The translations under genes and the position numbers were made by a program. The notes beneath the pieces are model-generated. The model was not told the DNA's origin. It was given only the letters and a program-made list of their open reading frames with translations, and did not search any database. A DNA stretch of 64,000 bases from Heliocidaris erythrogramma. Taxonomy: Eukaryota > Echinodermata > Echinoidea > Camarodonta > Echinometridae. Positions 9,725 through 19,421 of this stretch are shown here, in pieces. The stretch's first letter is position 1, and each line of letters starts with the position of its first letter. The stretch spans positions 32,030,180 through 32,094,179 of the forward strand of contig CM046858.1 in NCBI GenBank assembly GCA_025617745.1, written 5' to 3'.

Positions 9725-10066
9725 GATTCGGAAAAAATTCGAAGGTTCGTAGTTCCGAAACGCAAATTTCCCGTAGCAGGGGGTTCATGATTCCGAAAAT
9801 AAAATATAGTTTATAATTCCGAACATTTGATGTATTTAATACTCCGAAGGTTCGTAATTCCGAAAATGAAATGGGTTCGTAATTCCGACAATGAAAATGG
9901 GTTCATAATTCTGAAAATGCAATAGAGCCCTACATTTTGGGGATTACGAAACTTCGGATTATATACCCTTCTTCATTTTCGGAATTATGATTGATCCCTT
10001 TACATTTTGGGAATTACGAACCGCCGGAAAAACGAACCTTGGGAATTATGGATCTTCGGAAAAACG
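9725..10066. repeat. Palindromic array of a TTCGTAATTCCGAAA motif
   Basis: The left half carries several direct copies of a ~35-45 bp unit centred on GGTTCGTAATTCCGAAA (9745-9925). The right half (from about 9950) carries the same unit inverted (TTTTCGGAATTAYGAACC), so the block folds back on itself. The motif core AATTCCGAA is partly self-complementary. Confidence 0.7.
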
Positions 10067-10793
10067 ACATGTTACTATATCCCACCCTAACAATATAAAC
10101 CTAATCCTAAACAGCCAAACCTAACCTCAAACCAGATTGCAACCCTAAACTTAACGTTTTACATGACTGTGACGAAGTCAAACCCGGAGCAAATATCGCC
10201 AGAGCAAATGTGGGACCACCATGGGGAAGTATCAAACATGGCGCTTGCTCGACTAATACCCACAGATAGTAAGAAATAACAATTCCAAAGTGAAATTTAC
10301 GGGAAGTGAGAGAAAGAGTGAGATAGAGGATGGGGACTGCCGAATAGAAATGTCAGTTAAATTTATACGCACCCCCAAAACAGCGGTATATAATATAAAA
10401 AGGAAAGGAAGCCTGAGTGAAGATGGATATAGAGAAGGTGCTGTCGGAACCTTTTGTCGGCATAGACATTGACGCACTAGGGTTAGAGATAAACAACATT
10501 AACGGAATATAGGTTTGATCATCGACCATACTACGAATTGATCAATGTCCATTTGCGGACATCAGTGACATTACTTTACCCAATTAAGCCCCCATCAGCA
10601 TCGCCTTATCTAAATTCATCAATTACACCAAGACAGCAAGAAGGTAGCAAAGTGATGATAATATGCCAAAGGATGAAAGATTGTCGTTAGTTACACTAAA
10701 ATATAAGCTGCACTGGAATGACAGGAATTAGAATCATGTTTTATAACATTGCAGATTTCGCATCAGCTAGATTTAGGGTAACGTTGTTGGAGA
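10067..10793. other. Non-coding, with CCTAA-rich patch
   Basis: Bases 10080-10165 contain irregular CCTAA/CCTAAAC repeats, weakly telomere-like, just after the palindromic array. The rest shows no gene. Confidence 0.5.
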
Positions 10794-11127
10794 GAGGGAG
10801 AGAGAGAGAGCGAGATGGGGGTCGAGGGAGATACATGTTAACAATAATATAGAGGGTTCCTAGAAGCAGCCATGTTGGAGGACATAACAATAAAAACAAG
10901 TGCACTAGACCATGACAACAAAGGCATTTCATAGTCCGATGCACGTGAGAACCCTCTATACAGAGAGGGAGACAGAAATACAAAGAGAGGGCGAGAGAGA
11001 GAGAGAGAGTGAGAGAGAGAGAGAGAGAGAGAGACAAAGAGACGGTACGAGGGGGGGGGGGGTAAAGTATCAAATAGGGAGAGAGGGGAGAGAGAGAGAA
11101 GGGGAACACAAAGGGGAGGGGAAGAGT

Positions 11128-11178
<51 letters not shown>

Positions 11179-11182
11179 TGAG
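10794..11182. repeat. Compound microsatellite (GA)n, G12, (GT)n, (GA)n
   Basis: Alternating blocks: GA tracts at 10794-10812 and 10955-11040, G12 at 11051-11062, more GA to 11100, (GT)n at 11129-11158 and GA again to 11178. ORFs across it are low-complexity artefacts. Confidence 0.9.
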
Positions 11183-12070
11183 TGCGACAAGTAGAGAGAT
11201 ATAGGGATAAGTATACCCTAACCCATTTTGATCTTTCTTTCATATAATTATCTTTATGATGTATCTCTTTTTTCCCTCCGAATTTAAGACCGATGCTAGA
11301 AAAGGTTATCTAGAGGGAGTCTCTCTGCTTAAATATGATTTGTTTACATTCCAATTGAAAGCCTTTTCAGATTTATGATGTAAACATTCTCAGACAGTCA
11401 TGACCTCGACAAAGCCCTTGCACACGAGAAAAGTGGAGAAAGAAGAATTTTTCAAAGCGTCGTCATAAATCAGCGGTCATCTCTGTGATGGTTTATATCT
11501 ATGGTGTATATTAGTTATTACTGTTACTATACTTTCATTAGCTCTTGGCACTACGCACGAGACGGATTATTTCTAACTCTCTATTTCTCGTTTACAACAA
11601 TATTTAAAAAGATAATAAATTAAGAAAAACACATTTGTAAAAAACACAAAACTTCTAATATCTCTTTGCTGATTAGTAATTATATTTTAAGCCTGAGGTG
11701 TTCCAACTGTATAGGAATGTTCTTTTCTTTCTCCTTTCTTATTTATATGATAGATAAAATATTATATCGATGGGAGATGATTATTTTCTCATCATGGCCG
11801 GAGGAATGCAGTATTTGAGGAAGCGCAGCGGCCAAGCGGGGAAGGGATTGTTAGGGTACTCGAGAACGAAACTGTCAATATATAACTGTAATTTTTGTCG
11901 GTATAAGGGTCTTGTTCAACGTTAAGATGAAACACATTATTGACACACCAGTCGGGGGCTTGTTTCAAATATTTGAATGTATAATTATTGACATGACTGA
12001 TCCTGCCGAGCAACCTGCATGGAGTAAGATATTTCCAGGTCAACCGAGTGGGATGCAAGAAAGTCGACGT
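11183..12070. other. Non-coding stretch
   Basis: AT-rich sequence in which I see no gene, RNA or clear repeat. Confidence 0.5.
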
Positions 12071-12122
12071 GATAATCTGAACTCCCTAATTAGTCAGATA
12101 ATCTGAACTCCCTAATTAGTCA
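12071..12122. repeat. Perfect 26-bp tandem duplication
   Basis: Bases 12071-12096 are repeated exactly at 12097-12122, directly before the GGTT repeat. Confidence 0.95.
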
Positions 12123-12262
12123 AATTGGGTTGGTGGGTTATTGGTTGGTTGGTGGATTGGTGGTTTGGTTGATTAGCATTGGTTAATGGGTGGTTTGGTT
12201 GGTTGGTGGACAGGCTGGTTGGTCAGTTGGTTTGTTGTTTGGTTGGTTGGATGGTTGGTTAG
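12123..12262. repeat. Degenerate (GGTT)n repeat
   Basis: About 140 bp of irregular TTGG/GGTT tetranucleotide repeat with interspersed GGTGG units; strand-asymmetric, with no C-rich interruption. Confidence 0.9.
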
Positions 12263-12364
12263 TGATGAAACGCTGCCCTGCTTACCATCTTGCCCACTAA
12301 CAGATATTTTTATACATATTTATGTATATATACATATATTCCATAATCTCCTCTCCAACGATAG

Positions 12365-12557
12365 GATCTCAATGACCTTGGTAATGAGTCGTCAAATGGC
12401 GGTGTGCACACAAGCGATTAGGGGAGGCACAATCGCTCACGAATCAGTCATGCATGTATGTAAGATGATTAGTCATGCTATAAGTGCTTCTTCACACTGT
12501 CTGCCTGTCCATAATCATCTCCGTTCAATCTCAAGAGAATCACTCGCCTTCATAGAG
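12365..12557 (+). CDS. Weak exon candidate
   Basis: 193 bp preceded by CTCCTCTCCAACGATAG (acceptor-like) and ending at AGAG/GTAAGC (good donor), open in one frame (MSRQMAVCTQAIRGG...). No family is recognised and the composition is unremarkable. It could equally be an untranslated exon or chance. Confidence 0.2.
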
Positions 12558-12604
12558 GTAAGCAATCAAATAGTAGTAATGAGAATGACTAGTTCCACCA
12601 TACT

Positions 12605-13170
12605 AGAAAGGTTTAAAGGGGATCTTGAGTTCTGGGAAAGGCGAAATATAATTTGTGAGCTTTCTCATTCCTTTTATGTCAGTTTGGAAGAACATCATAG
12701 TAGAAACATCCCCTGTAAAGGATTGCTCTTCAAATGCTCTTATATTCGAAATATGACTAGAAATAGTTGAAATGTTCGGGCAGAACATTCATGTGTGTGT
12801 GTGTAGTCCCATATACCCATTTCTGTGTGCAGTACATGTGCTTTTCAGCAAGATTGGGTATTGTATTGTATTGTATTTATTTTCCGTCAATCAAAACAAC
12901 AAGTAATAATACATTCATAATCATGAAAGCAAATTGATTAAAAAGAAGACGGAGGGATGGCCCTACTCAGCGTTGTTGACATAACTACGCTGTTTTACAG
13001 AGGGGTCCCTCTGGGTCAATTTCTTATCTAATTTGATGATTCCAAAACAACACAGTATAAAACGATTCTTATGTAGACATGGTCAGCCTTTCCCAATTCC
13101 TTTGAGACAGTTACTTTCACAATAAAATTGCATGACCAGAACTCTACTTTATCTTTAATCATATTGACTG
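12605..13170 (+). mobile_element. Foldback repeat family B, copy 1, carrying a nested insertion
   Basis: This stretch is a diverged inverted copy of 31320-31700: shared blocks include TTGAGTTCTGGGAAAGG, GAACATTC, CATATACC and CAAAACAACACAGTATAAAA. It is interrupted by the retroposon at 12860-13011. The family's fuller copy is at 30964-31715. Confidence 0.75.
12860..13011 (-). mobile_element. Short retroposon (LINE/SINE 3' end) nested in family B
   Basis: 152 bp that are absent from the paralogue at 31463. It is flanked by the duplicated target TGGGT (12855-12859 and 13012-13016). Read on the minus strand it ends with AAATAAATACAATACAATAC, a pentanucleotide tail typical of a LINE 3' end. It is therefore a 5'-truncated retroposed tail. 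Confidence 0.8.
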
Positions 13171-13394
13171 AATTACATTACACCCTTGGATGGGTACGGT
13201 ATATCATGTCAAACCGTGTTCACTTTACAGAGTTGGACCTATATGAAACTCAAGGGTTTGGCTTGTTTCGAGATTTTACTAAAACGTGAATGATGCGTAC
13301 TGTTCAAAATGCTTGCACACCGCAGTATACACAAGCACAATTCCTAGTGAATATCAATTTCGATAGATCCCATCTTAAAACATTCAGTTTTTTT

Positions 13395-13474
13395 TTTTTA
13401 TCATTTGTCCGATTCTTTCAAATATTTCAGCTCTTACCAAAATCAACTTCTTACAAAGGTTGGATTGCCCTTTA
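13395..13474 (-). mobile_element. Solo end of MITE family A
   Basis: Matches the reverse complement of the left end of 26190-26781: TTGTCCGATT, AATCAACTTCTTAC and GGTTGGATTGCCCTTTA. No partner end is found upstream, so it is truncated. Confidence 0.7.
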
Positions 13475-13849
13475 ATGTTTTTTGTTTGTTTTGCAGGCCT
13501 CAAGGCCCGGTTCCACTTGACCGATAGCGATTTGAGTGACCTAGGAAATCGGAGCTGAAGGATCGTTATAGATTGGTGAGATGGGACCTGCAAGACCGAT
13601 ATCTCTACAAGACAACTTCAGGGGACTGATTCGGGAAGTTACAGTAGTCGTTCTCGTTCTCGGCTGAATGGGACAAGCCCTTAATAAAATAGCGATTCGA
13701 CACATCCGTCATCACCTTATAGGTCTGCACCAATGCCCATGCAGCCACACAGGAAACAAGTGAAGTTTTTCAGCGCACCTGTTGCTAGTCAGTCAGCATG
13801 GGATCCATCTTATAAATTGGATGCACCCCACGATTTCAAGAATACATAC
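13475..13849. other. Non-coding stretch
   Basis: No gene or repeat recognised. A 114-codon frame starting at 13733 runs straight into the MITE at 13850 and is not credible. Confidence 0.5.
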
Positions 13850-14135
13850 TTAAAGGGATACGGCCGTAGGGAAAGTCAGGATTGCGTGACCCCCATTCAC
13901 TCGTACACAAAGTTTGTGCGTCGAACGGGTCCGTCGGACTACTGGGATTACATTTCGGACTGCACGAAGCCGACCGAATCTCGCACGAGAGCTCGACCTC
14001 AGGCGGAGCGTGCATGTTGCGCGGCGACCAGTCTGTCCGAAGTTTGCGCCCCGCGGGCCAATGGCATGATCAGGTAACGATCACGGTGCCCTCTCGCGCA
14101 TAACGTCCACAATCTCCGATTGAGTATCCCTTTAA
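13850..14135. mobile_element. TTAA-bounded MITE, full copy (286 bp)
   Basis: Begins TTAAAGGGATAC (13850-13861) and ends GTATCCCTTTAA (14124-14135), perfect 12-bp inverted termini whose outer four bases are TTAA. It is GC-rich inside compared with flanks. The end of a second copy is at 1-62. Confidence 0.75.
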
Positions 14136-17100
14136 ATCAAGATATTGACACCAGCATTCAAATTTGCCGTGGTGTTATGTGGGCACCGTATATTGTACTG
14201 TTTTATACTGATGCATAAGAGATGTATCAAATATACAGCTCAAGAGCTGAAATTATTCAAATTTCTTTAGGAAAAATAATTATCTATAAACAATTCTTAT
14301 ATCTGCGCCGTAAGTTTATCATTGGAAACAAGTGTAAAATATCAAAGCAATAAATATACTATACTTCATCAGATAGGGGATACGCATTGAAAATCATGTG
14401 TACAAAGCAAATGGAATGGAAAATGAAGTCAGTTTTGTCTGTGTAGTGAACTTATTTTTAATTCTATTGACCCATTTCTTCCATTTTTTTTCAAATCAAT
14501 TTGATGATCGTAGGTTTCTCTTTAAAAGTCGGTATATTTACATACGATTAATGACATTATGGTTTGTTTGGTTTTTCAAGCTATGTCGGAAGCTGTGAAG
14601 ACTTACCACGGTTACCATGGTAAAAAGTTCAAAAGGCACAAAACAATCCTCATGATCGGATGTAACTTATTGAACCTGACGATTAAATGATCATTACACT
14701 GCTTCCTCATATTTCCTCCAATCTATATCTCTTTATATCAACACTGGCTGATTTAGGGGATCGGCTGGCCTGTGCATACCTTAAGTACACAGAAATATGC
14801 CTCTTAATTGTGTTTTATGCCCCCTTTCATATGTTAGACCCAAATTACACTTGGGGGTGTCAGAGATTTGGGGGAATTGTGCCCCCTTTTGCGAAATCCT
14901 GAATCCGCCCCTGCATCTCAGGTCCAATCTATGATTCATTATTTGTCTCGGCTAGTATCCCTATTGTAATGTTAGGTGTGAACCTCTCTTGTATATAAAA
15001 ACATGAATGTGATGAGTGTACTTTCATGGCATTTCATGACGCAGTAGTATGTCGAACAATTCTATTCAGACAAACGGGTCGGTATTCTCATAATTCAGTC
15101 AGGGGTGTTTCAGGGGTGATTCTTGGGAATCGCCCCGCTTTTTTTAAAGAAAAAATAGAGCCGCCCCTAAAAAGGACTAGACAGATGGTAGCAGCCCCTA
15201 GTAGTTGAACAAGAATGTAGGCAAGGACGAATCACTTGTAGCACTGGGCGAGTCTAATTGGGCCAGTTGTCATGTGCCCTATATGGGCGAGTCATGCGGT
15301 TCACATGTGTGTAATTCTTTTTTTTTTTTACAGACGTGTATCAATCAGATAGATTATTTACGTCTGGGACCGACCTTTAACGCCACCATAAGATGGTGAT
15401 AATGTCGGTCAAGTTATGGAGGAGGCATCTGCGAGAAGGCTGAGTATCGGTGTATTTGGAATAAGAGCCACATGCACACTTGTTAGTTAGTACATAAGGG
15501 CTTTACATTAACATTATGACGATTAGGAATCATTTACCAAATCTGCATCCATCTCTAAGAAATATTCATACCTTAATGGTCATCGTTGAGCAAATTCAAT
15601 AGGCCATTCGGCAGAATTACCAAGTGTCCATTTTTCTCTTTCAGTATAGTCTCATGGTGGTTTCTTGTATGTTGAAAACCTTTATCAAAGCCGTGTGTGC
15701 GCGTATGAATTGCGTCGGATTGAATTTTGTTGCAACTAAATTTATATGACTTTGAACTTCGTTGACTGATTCAGTTCGTGCGATGTTGATCCAATGTTGT
15801 CAACTTGGAATAAGCTGATTCTCATCTAGGATTCTGACGCAGACGGAGCAAATATCTATCACACAGACTGATACAGTCATGTCAGTCTCTTTTTCAGTAA
15901 AACATTTAGCATGATAAATCGCTAATTCCCCAATCCCCCGCCCCCTCCCCTCCCCTCCCCCCCCCCTCTCTCTCTCTCTCTTTCTCACTCACTCGCAGTA
16001 AAACCATGCATAGACTGATGTGTCTGACAAGGCCAGAGAGGTAAGAAACAAGATAAGTTGTTCAGAACAGGGTTCGATGCATCTTGTATAGTTTGGGACA
16101 TGTGATTTTGTTTCCTATATATTTTCTTGTCATCTGAATGAAGGTATAGGCCTACACTATGCTCCAACATGATAACAACATAATGACATTGAGAAGATAA
16201 CGCGACCCACATTCCAAGTCGCGACGGATTACGTAATTCGTTTAGCTGATGACGGCAGATAAAGATATCCCGAGGATATGTTGGTTTACATCCTTCCGGC
16301 CTAGATTTATCACCTTGTCCTCATGAGGTCACAAAGCAGGTGTTCACCCCTCCCCCCTCCTTCTCTCTTATCGTTGGTCTAGTCTCTATCCGCTCTCAGA
16401 ACAAGGAGTTATCATCTGATCACAGAACTCAGAGAGTCTGTCGGAGGGGGTTATGTACGTCTCTCGCTCTTCCTTCCTATCTTTTACCCATCTTCTACTT
16501 TATCTCTATTCTCTATACATAATAATGTGAGTCAGGATTTGTCTCTTTTTTATTTACTCCATATAAAAACCATGTTATAGTTTGGAAATCATTATCAGTC
16601 AGCGTTATATGATATTTCTTGAATGAGTTTCAATGATTTCTGTAAAATCTCCTCAAAAGTCACAAGTGATTTGCACGAATTCTCAACATTACTGTTGTCT
16701 ATACTTAAAAGGCTTACGATCAATATCTTGCTGGTATAATTAAGAGACTATATACGCTAGCAGATGCTTTGATTTTCATCTCTTACTAATTTCCTTCCTC
16801 TCTCTATTATAATCTCTCTATAATAATCTCTATTATATTATGATTATGTTTCGACCTCTACTACCACCACCACTTTCAGTAAAGATACAGAGTGTATATA
16901 GCCAGAGATAATCGTGCTAAGAAGAAGCCCTTTATTAGATTTATATTGTATCTGACATCTCATCCAATAATATTCCTCGCATGCAGTATTCATCTTTGCC
17001 CTTCACTACTGCTATATTGCACAGTCGCTGGAAAGCAATTTGAATGTGGTTTTATTCATTATTGAATCCCAAAATACCGCAAGGGAAATAGTATTTTCAT

Positions 17101-17294
17101 CTTCCAATCATTATCCAGGGATGCCATGCTTTAAATAAAAAGCCCGAAACCTCAAAAATCGAAATGCCACAGAGATGCCCACAAAGCCCGAAAATTGGTA
17201 TTCCTAATAATCATGTCCATGATGTCAATGATAGAAAAGAATGTATGGATAGAGAGTACAGGAATGGCATGGAACAGGCTATTAGCAATAGTTG
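14136..17294. other. Non-coding stretch
   Basis: No convincing exon. A GCGAAATCCTGAATCCGCC end near 14893-14911 looks like a MITE terminus on the minus strand. There is a pyrimidine tract with C10 at 15957-15966 followed by (CT)n to 15984. The remainder is AT-rich unique-looking DNA. Confidence 0.5.
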
Positions 17295-17540
17295 GCATGA
17301 TTTTTATATGGCCTTATTTACCCATTGCATGATAGGCTCATCAGTATAAATACTGCTCTTCCGGAGGGCCTGCAATATTATACCCCAACATTGCCAGGTA
17401 CCAATATAATACACCTGGGTCGTGAGGGACAACTGTGGGTAAAACAGCTTGTCCAAGGATGTAAACAGCGAGCATGGATTGAACCCAGAACCTCTCCTAT
17501 AAGAGTCAAGAGCCTTGACCAATGTACCATGATGCTCCCA
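17295..17540 (-). mobile_element. tRNA-derived SINE, minus strand
   Basis: Read from 17540 downward the sequence is tRNA-like: an A-box-like TGGTACATTGG (17519-17529) and a B box GGGTTCAATCC (17477-17487). A body follows with CCCAGGTGT and TTGGTACCTGGCA, also seen in the SINEs at 53267 and 32578. RNA polymerase III would transcribe the family from these internal boxes. It is not a functional tRNA gene: the anticodon arm and acceptor pairing are poor. Confidence 0.75.
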
Positions 17541-18224
17541 AATAAATAACGTTCATCATCTTGGACTAGTCGAAATTTAGATTAAGTTTACTCCAATAAG
17601 GTCCATTTTAGACCTTTACGTCATTAATGCATCGCCGACATCAGCTATATTAGCTGGTTGGGTATAGGTGAATTGTAATGAAGGCTCGTGTGACTTCTTT
17701 CATTAGTATGAATACAGAAGATGATTGCTAGAAAGAAGAGAGAGAGAGAGAGAGATCCCTCTAGGTATAGGCCCTTAGTGTATTTATGTATATTGTCATA
17801 TAATTAAGGAATCTTCTAGAAGGAAGTTATTTTTCCAGTTTTCTATATGATTTTATGAACATAGAAATTTCCAGAAGAGAGAGTATTATTCATATGTGAA
17901 AAGTGAATGTAATGTGTAGCAGTGAAATAATCAGAATGCACATCCAGTAGAGAGAACATTCTAGATCTTTACATTGTGTGTGATGTACTATAGGATAATT
18001 GCAATGTATAATGTACATGTTGGAATGTGTTGATTACATGTATCCTGACCTTTACATGAACCTTTTAGTAAGAGTGTAACATTGCAATGAGTCTATTTAT
18101 AGAAAAGGGGAATCCCCTTCCTTTGTTTGTTACAACTAGAACTATATAGAACTTACAAGAGAGTTCCAAACCTTCATGAATATTGTAGTAGAATGTAGAA
18201 AATTCTAATTAAGGGTTGAGATTG

Positions 18225-18232
18225 TATATAAG
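18225..18232 (+). promoter_or_regulatory. TATA box in 5' LTR
   Basis: TATATAAG within TTGTATATAAGCTGGG, about 430 bp into the LTR. Transcription would be expected to begin about 25-30 bp downstream, near 18255-18262, defining the U3/R border (inference). Confidence 0.6.
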
Positions 18233-18378
18233 CTGGGAGCTTGCACAGAAATTTCAGAATTTATACCCTGAATACATCGTGGAGCATATATTGCATAAGT
18301 TCTCAGTTAACACCATCTGATATTGGTATCAACCTGTGGAGATCATCTTGGACCTCATCTTGGACTTCATCTTGGACC

Positions 18379-18540
18379 TCATCCTTGACATATTTGACGT
18401 CGTGTTCGACATCGTTATTGACATTGTGGTCAACATCGTCATTGACATTGATTATCGAGATTGCAGTTGACACTGTTATCGACATTGTGATTGCCATCGT
18501 CTTGGACATCGTCATCGACATCATTATCGACATCGATGAC
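18379..18540. repeat. Degenerate 9/18-bp repeat inside the LTR
   Basis: Repeated GACATCGT/GACATTGT units with ATTGAC spacers, present again in the 3' LTR (about 24508-24669). It yields a low-complexity Ile/Asp/Val frame in the LTR that I do not take as a gene. Confidence 0.75.
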
Positions 18541-18860
18541 CTCCTGAATTATTTTGGACATTCTTCGACTGGATCTGGAATCTTCTTTTGCCAGTTGGAC
18601 AACATACCGTTTGGATTCAATATTTGTGGATTAGCAGCCAACTTACTCTACCCTTCAAGAACATTCTGGACTAATAGGAATTTCCCAGCTGAGAAATTGT
18701 AAGTCTTTACCAGTTTAAGTACATGTAGTGTATTTGTACCTAGAATCTGTAATTCTGTTATATCTGATGTTGGTAAATATTTAAATTAAACCATACATCA
18801 TCTAAAGTTAATATCTTTTGTTTGATTCTTATCTTTTGTGGATTTTGGATCATAACAAAC

Positions 18861-18878
18861 TGGGGGCTTGTCCGGGAA
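18861..18878 (+). other. Primer-binding site, tRNA-Pro type
   Basis: TGGGGGCTTGTCCGGGAA starts 3 nt after the 5' LTR. It matches the well-known tRNA-Pro primer site of murine leukaemia virus at 16 of 18 positions, starting with the TGG that pairs with the tRNA CCA end. It primes minus-strand DNA synthesis. Confidence 0.85.
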
Positions 18879-19007
18879 TCGTAGCCAAATATAACAAGTC
18901 AAAAACAACAAAATTTAGAGAGAATTTTTGGAAATCTCTGGAAACTTCTAGAATACATATTGCAGATAAGGTCTTAAATTCTGTAATTGTTTGTTACATG
19001 TTTCATC

Positions 19008-19421
19008 ATGACTACAATAGATGTTGAAGTGTTTGTTAAGAGGACAGATTTGTCCCTTGGTCAGCTGAAGTCACTAAGAAAAGATGACTTGAGAGCTGTT
19101 TGTCAGCACTTGGGAGTAGTTCTTACCCCTGGGTTAAAGAAGGCAGAGATTATTGATCTGCTAGCTAGTCACATGAAGCTCAGTAAAGAAAGTGAGGTTC
19201 CTTCTAATGTTGCAAGTGATGTTCAACTCCAATTAGCAAAACTTGAGTTGGAAAAGGAGAGAATGAAATTAGAATTTGAGAGGGAAGAAAAACAAAAACA
19301 AAGAGAAATGGAAATGGAAGAAAAACAAAAAACAAAGAGAAATGGAGATGGAAAGAGAAAGAGAAGAAAGGGAGTACCAGTTGAAAATGAGAGAAATGGA
19401 GTTAGTATATGCAAATACTAA
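19008..19421 (+). pseudogene. Gag N-terminal part, separated from the pol frame by a 1-nt shift
   Basis: The likely start is the ATG at 19008 (MTTIDVEVFV). Residues ~10-55 (LGQLKSLRKDDLRAVCQHLG... KKAEIIDLL) resemble a SAP-like helix-turn-helix found at the N-terminus of some gypsy Gags. A highly charged Glu/Lys coiled coil follows. The frame runs off into missense after 19327 and stops at 19421. The second copy of a tandem repeat there is 34 nt where the first is 33, and the extra A moves the reading to the frame of the big ORF. Without it gag would be continuous with pol. Confidence 0.75.

Larger units (their letters stand above)
17794..18857 (+). repeat. 5' LTR
   Basis: 1064 bp from TGTCATATAA to ATAACA. 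Differences seen against the 3' LTR: one each near 18327, 18569 and 18811. Contains a TATA box and a degenerate GACATCGTnATT repeat (18379-18540). It drives transcription of the element. Confidence 0.95.

Noticed and set aside
10741-11190. 149-codon ORF of Ser/Leu/Thr/His repeats
   Set aside because: Translation of (GA)n and (GT)n microsatellites.
12186-12770. 194-codon ORF beginning in the GGTT repeat
   Set aside because: The first part is repeat translation; only the sub-region with splice consensus is kept as a weak exon.
13733-14077. 114-codon plus-strand ORF
   Set aside because: It crosses the left end of the TTAA-bounded MITE and has no coding character.
18241-18702. 153-codon ORF in the LTR, seen again at 24370
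   Set aside because: No ATG start and low-complexity Ile/Asp/Val content from the LTR repeat; it is conserved only because LTRs are copies.
19327-19333. A-AAA-AAC heptamer as a -1 ribosomal frameshift site
   Set aside because: The phase is wrong: codons fall CAA AAA ACA here, and the required change is +1, not -1.
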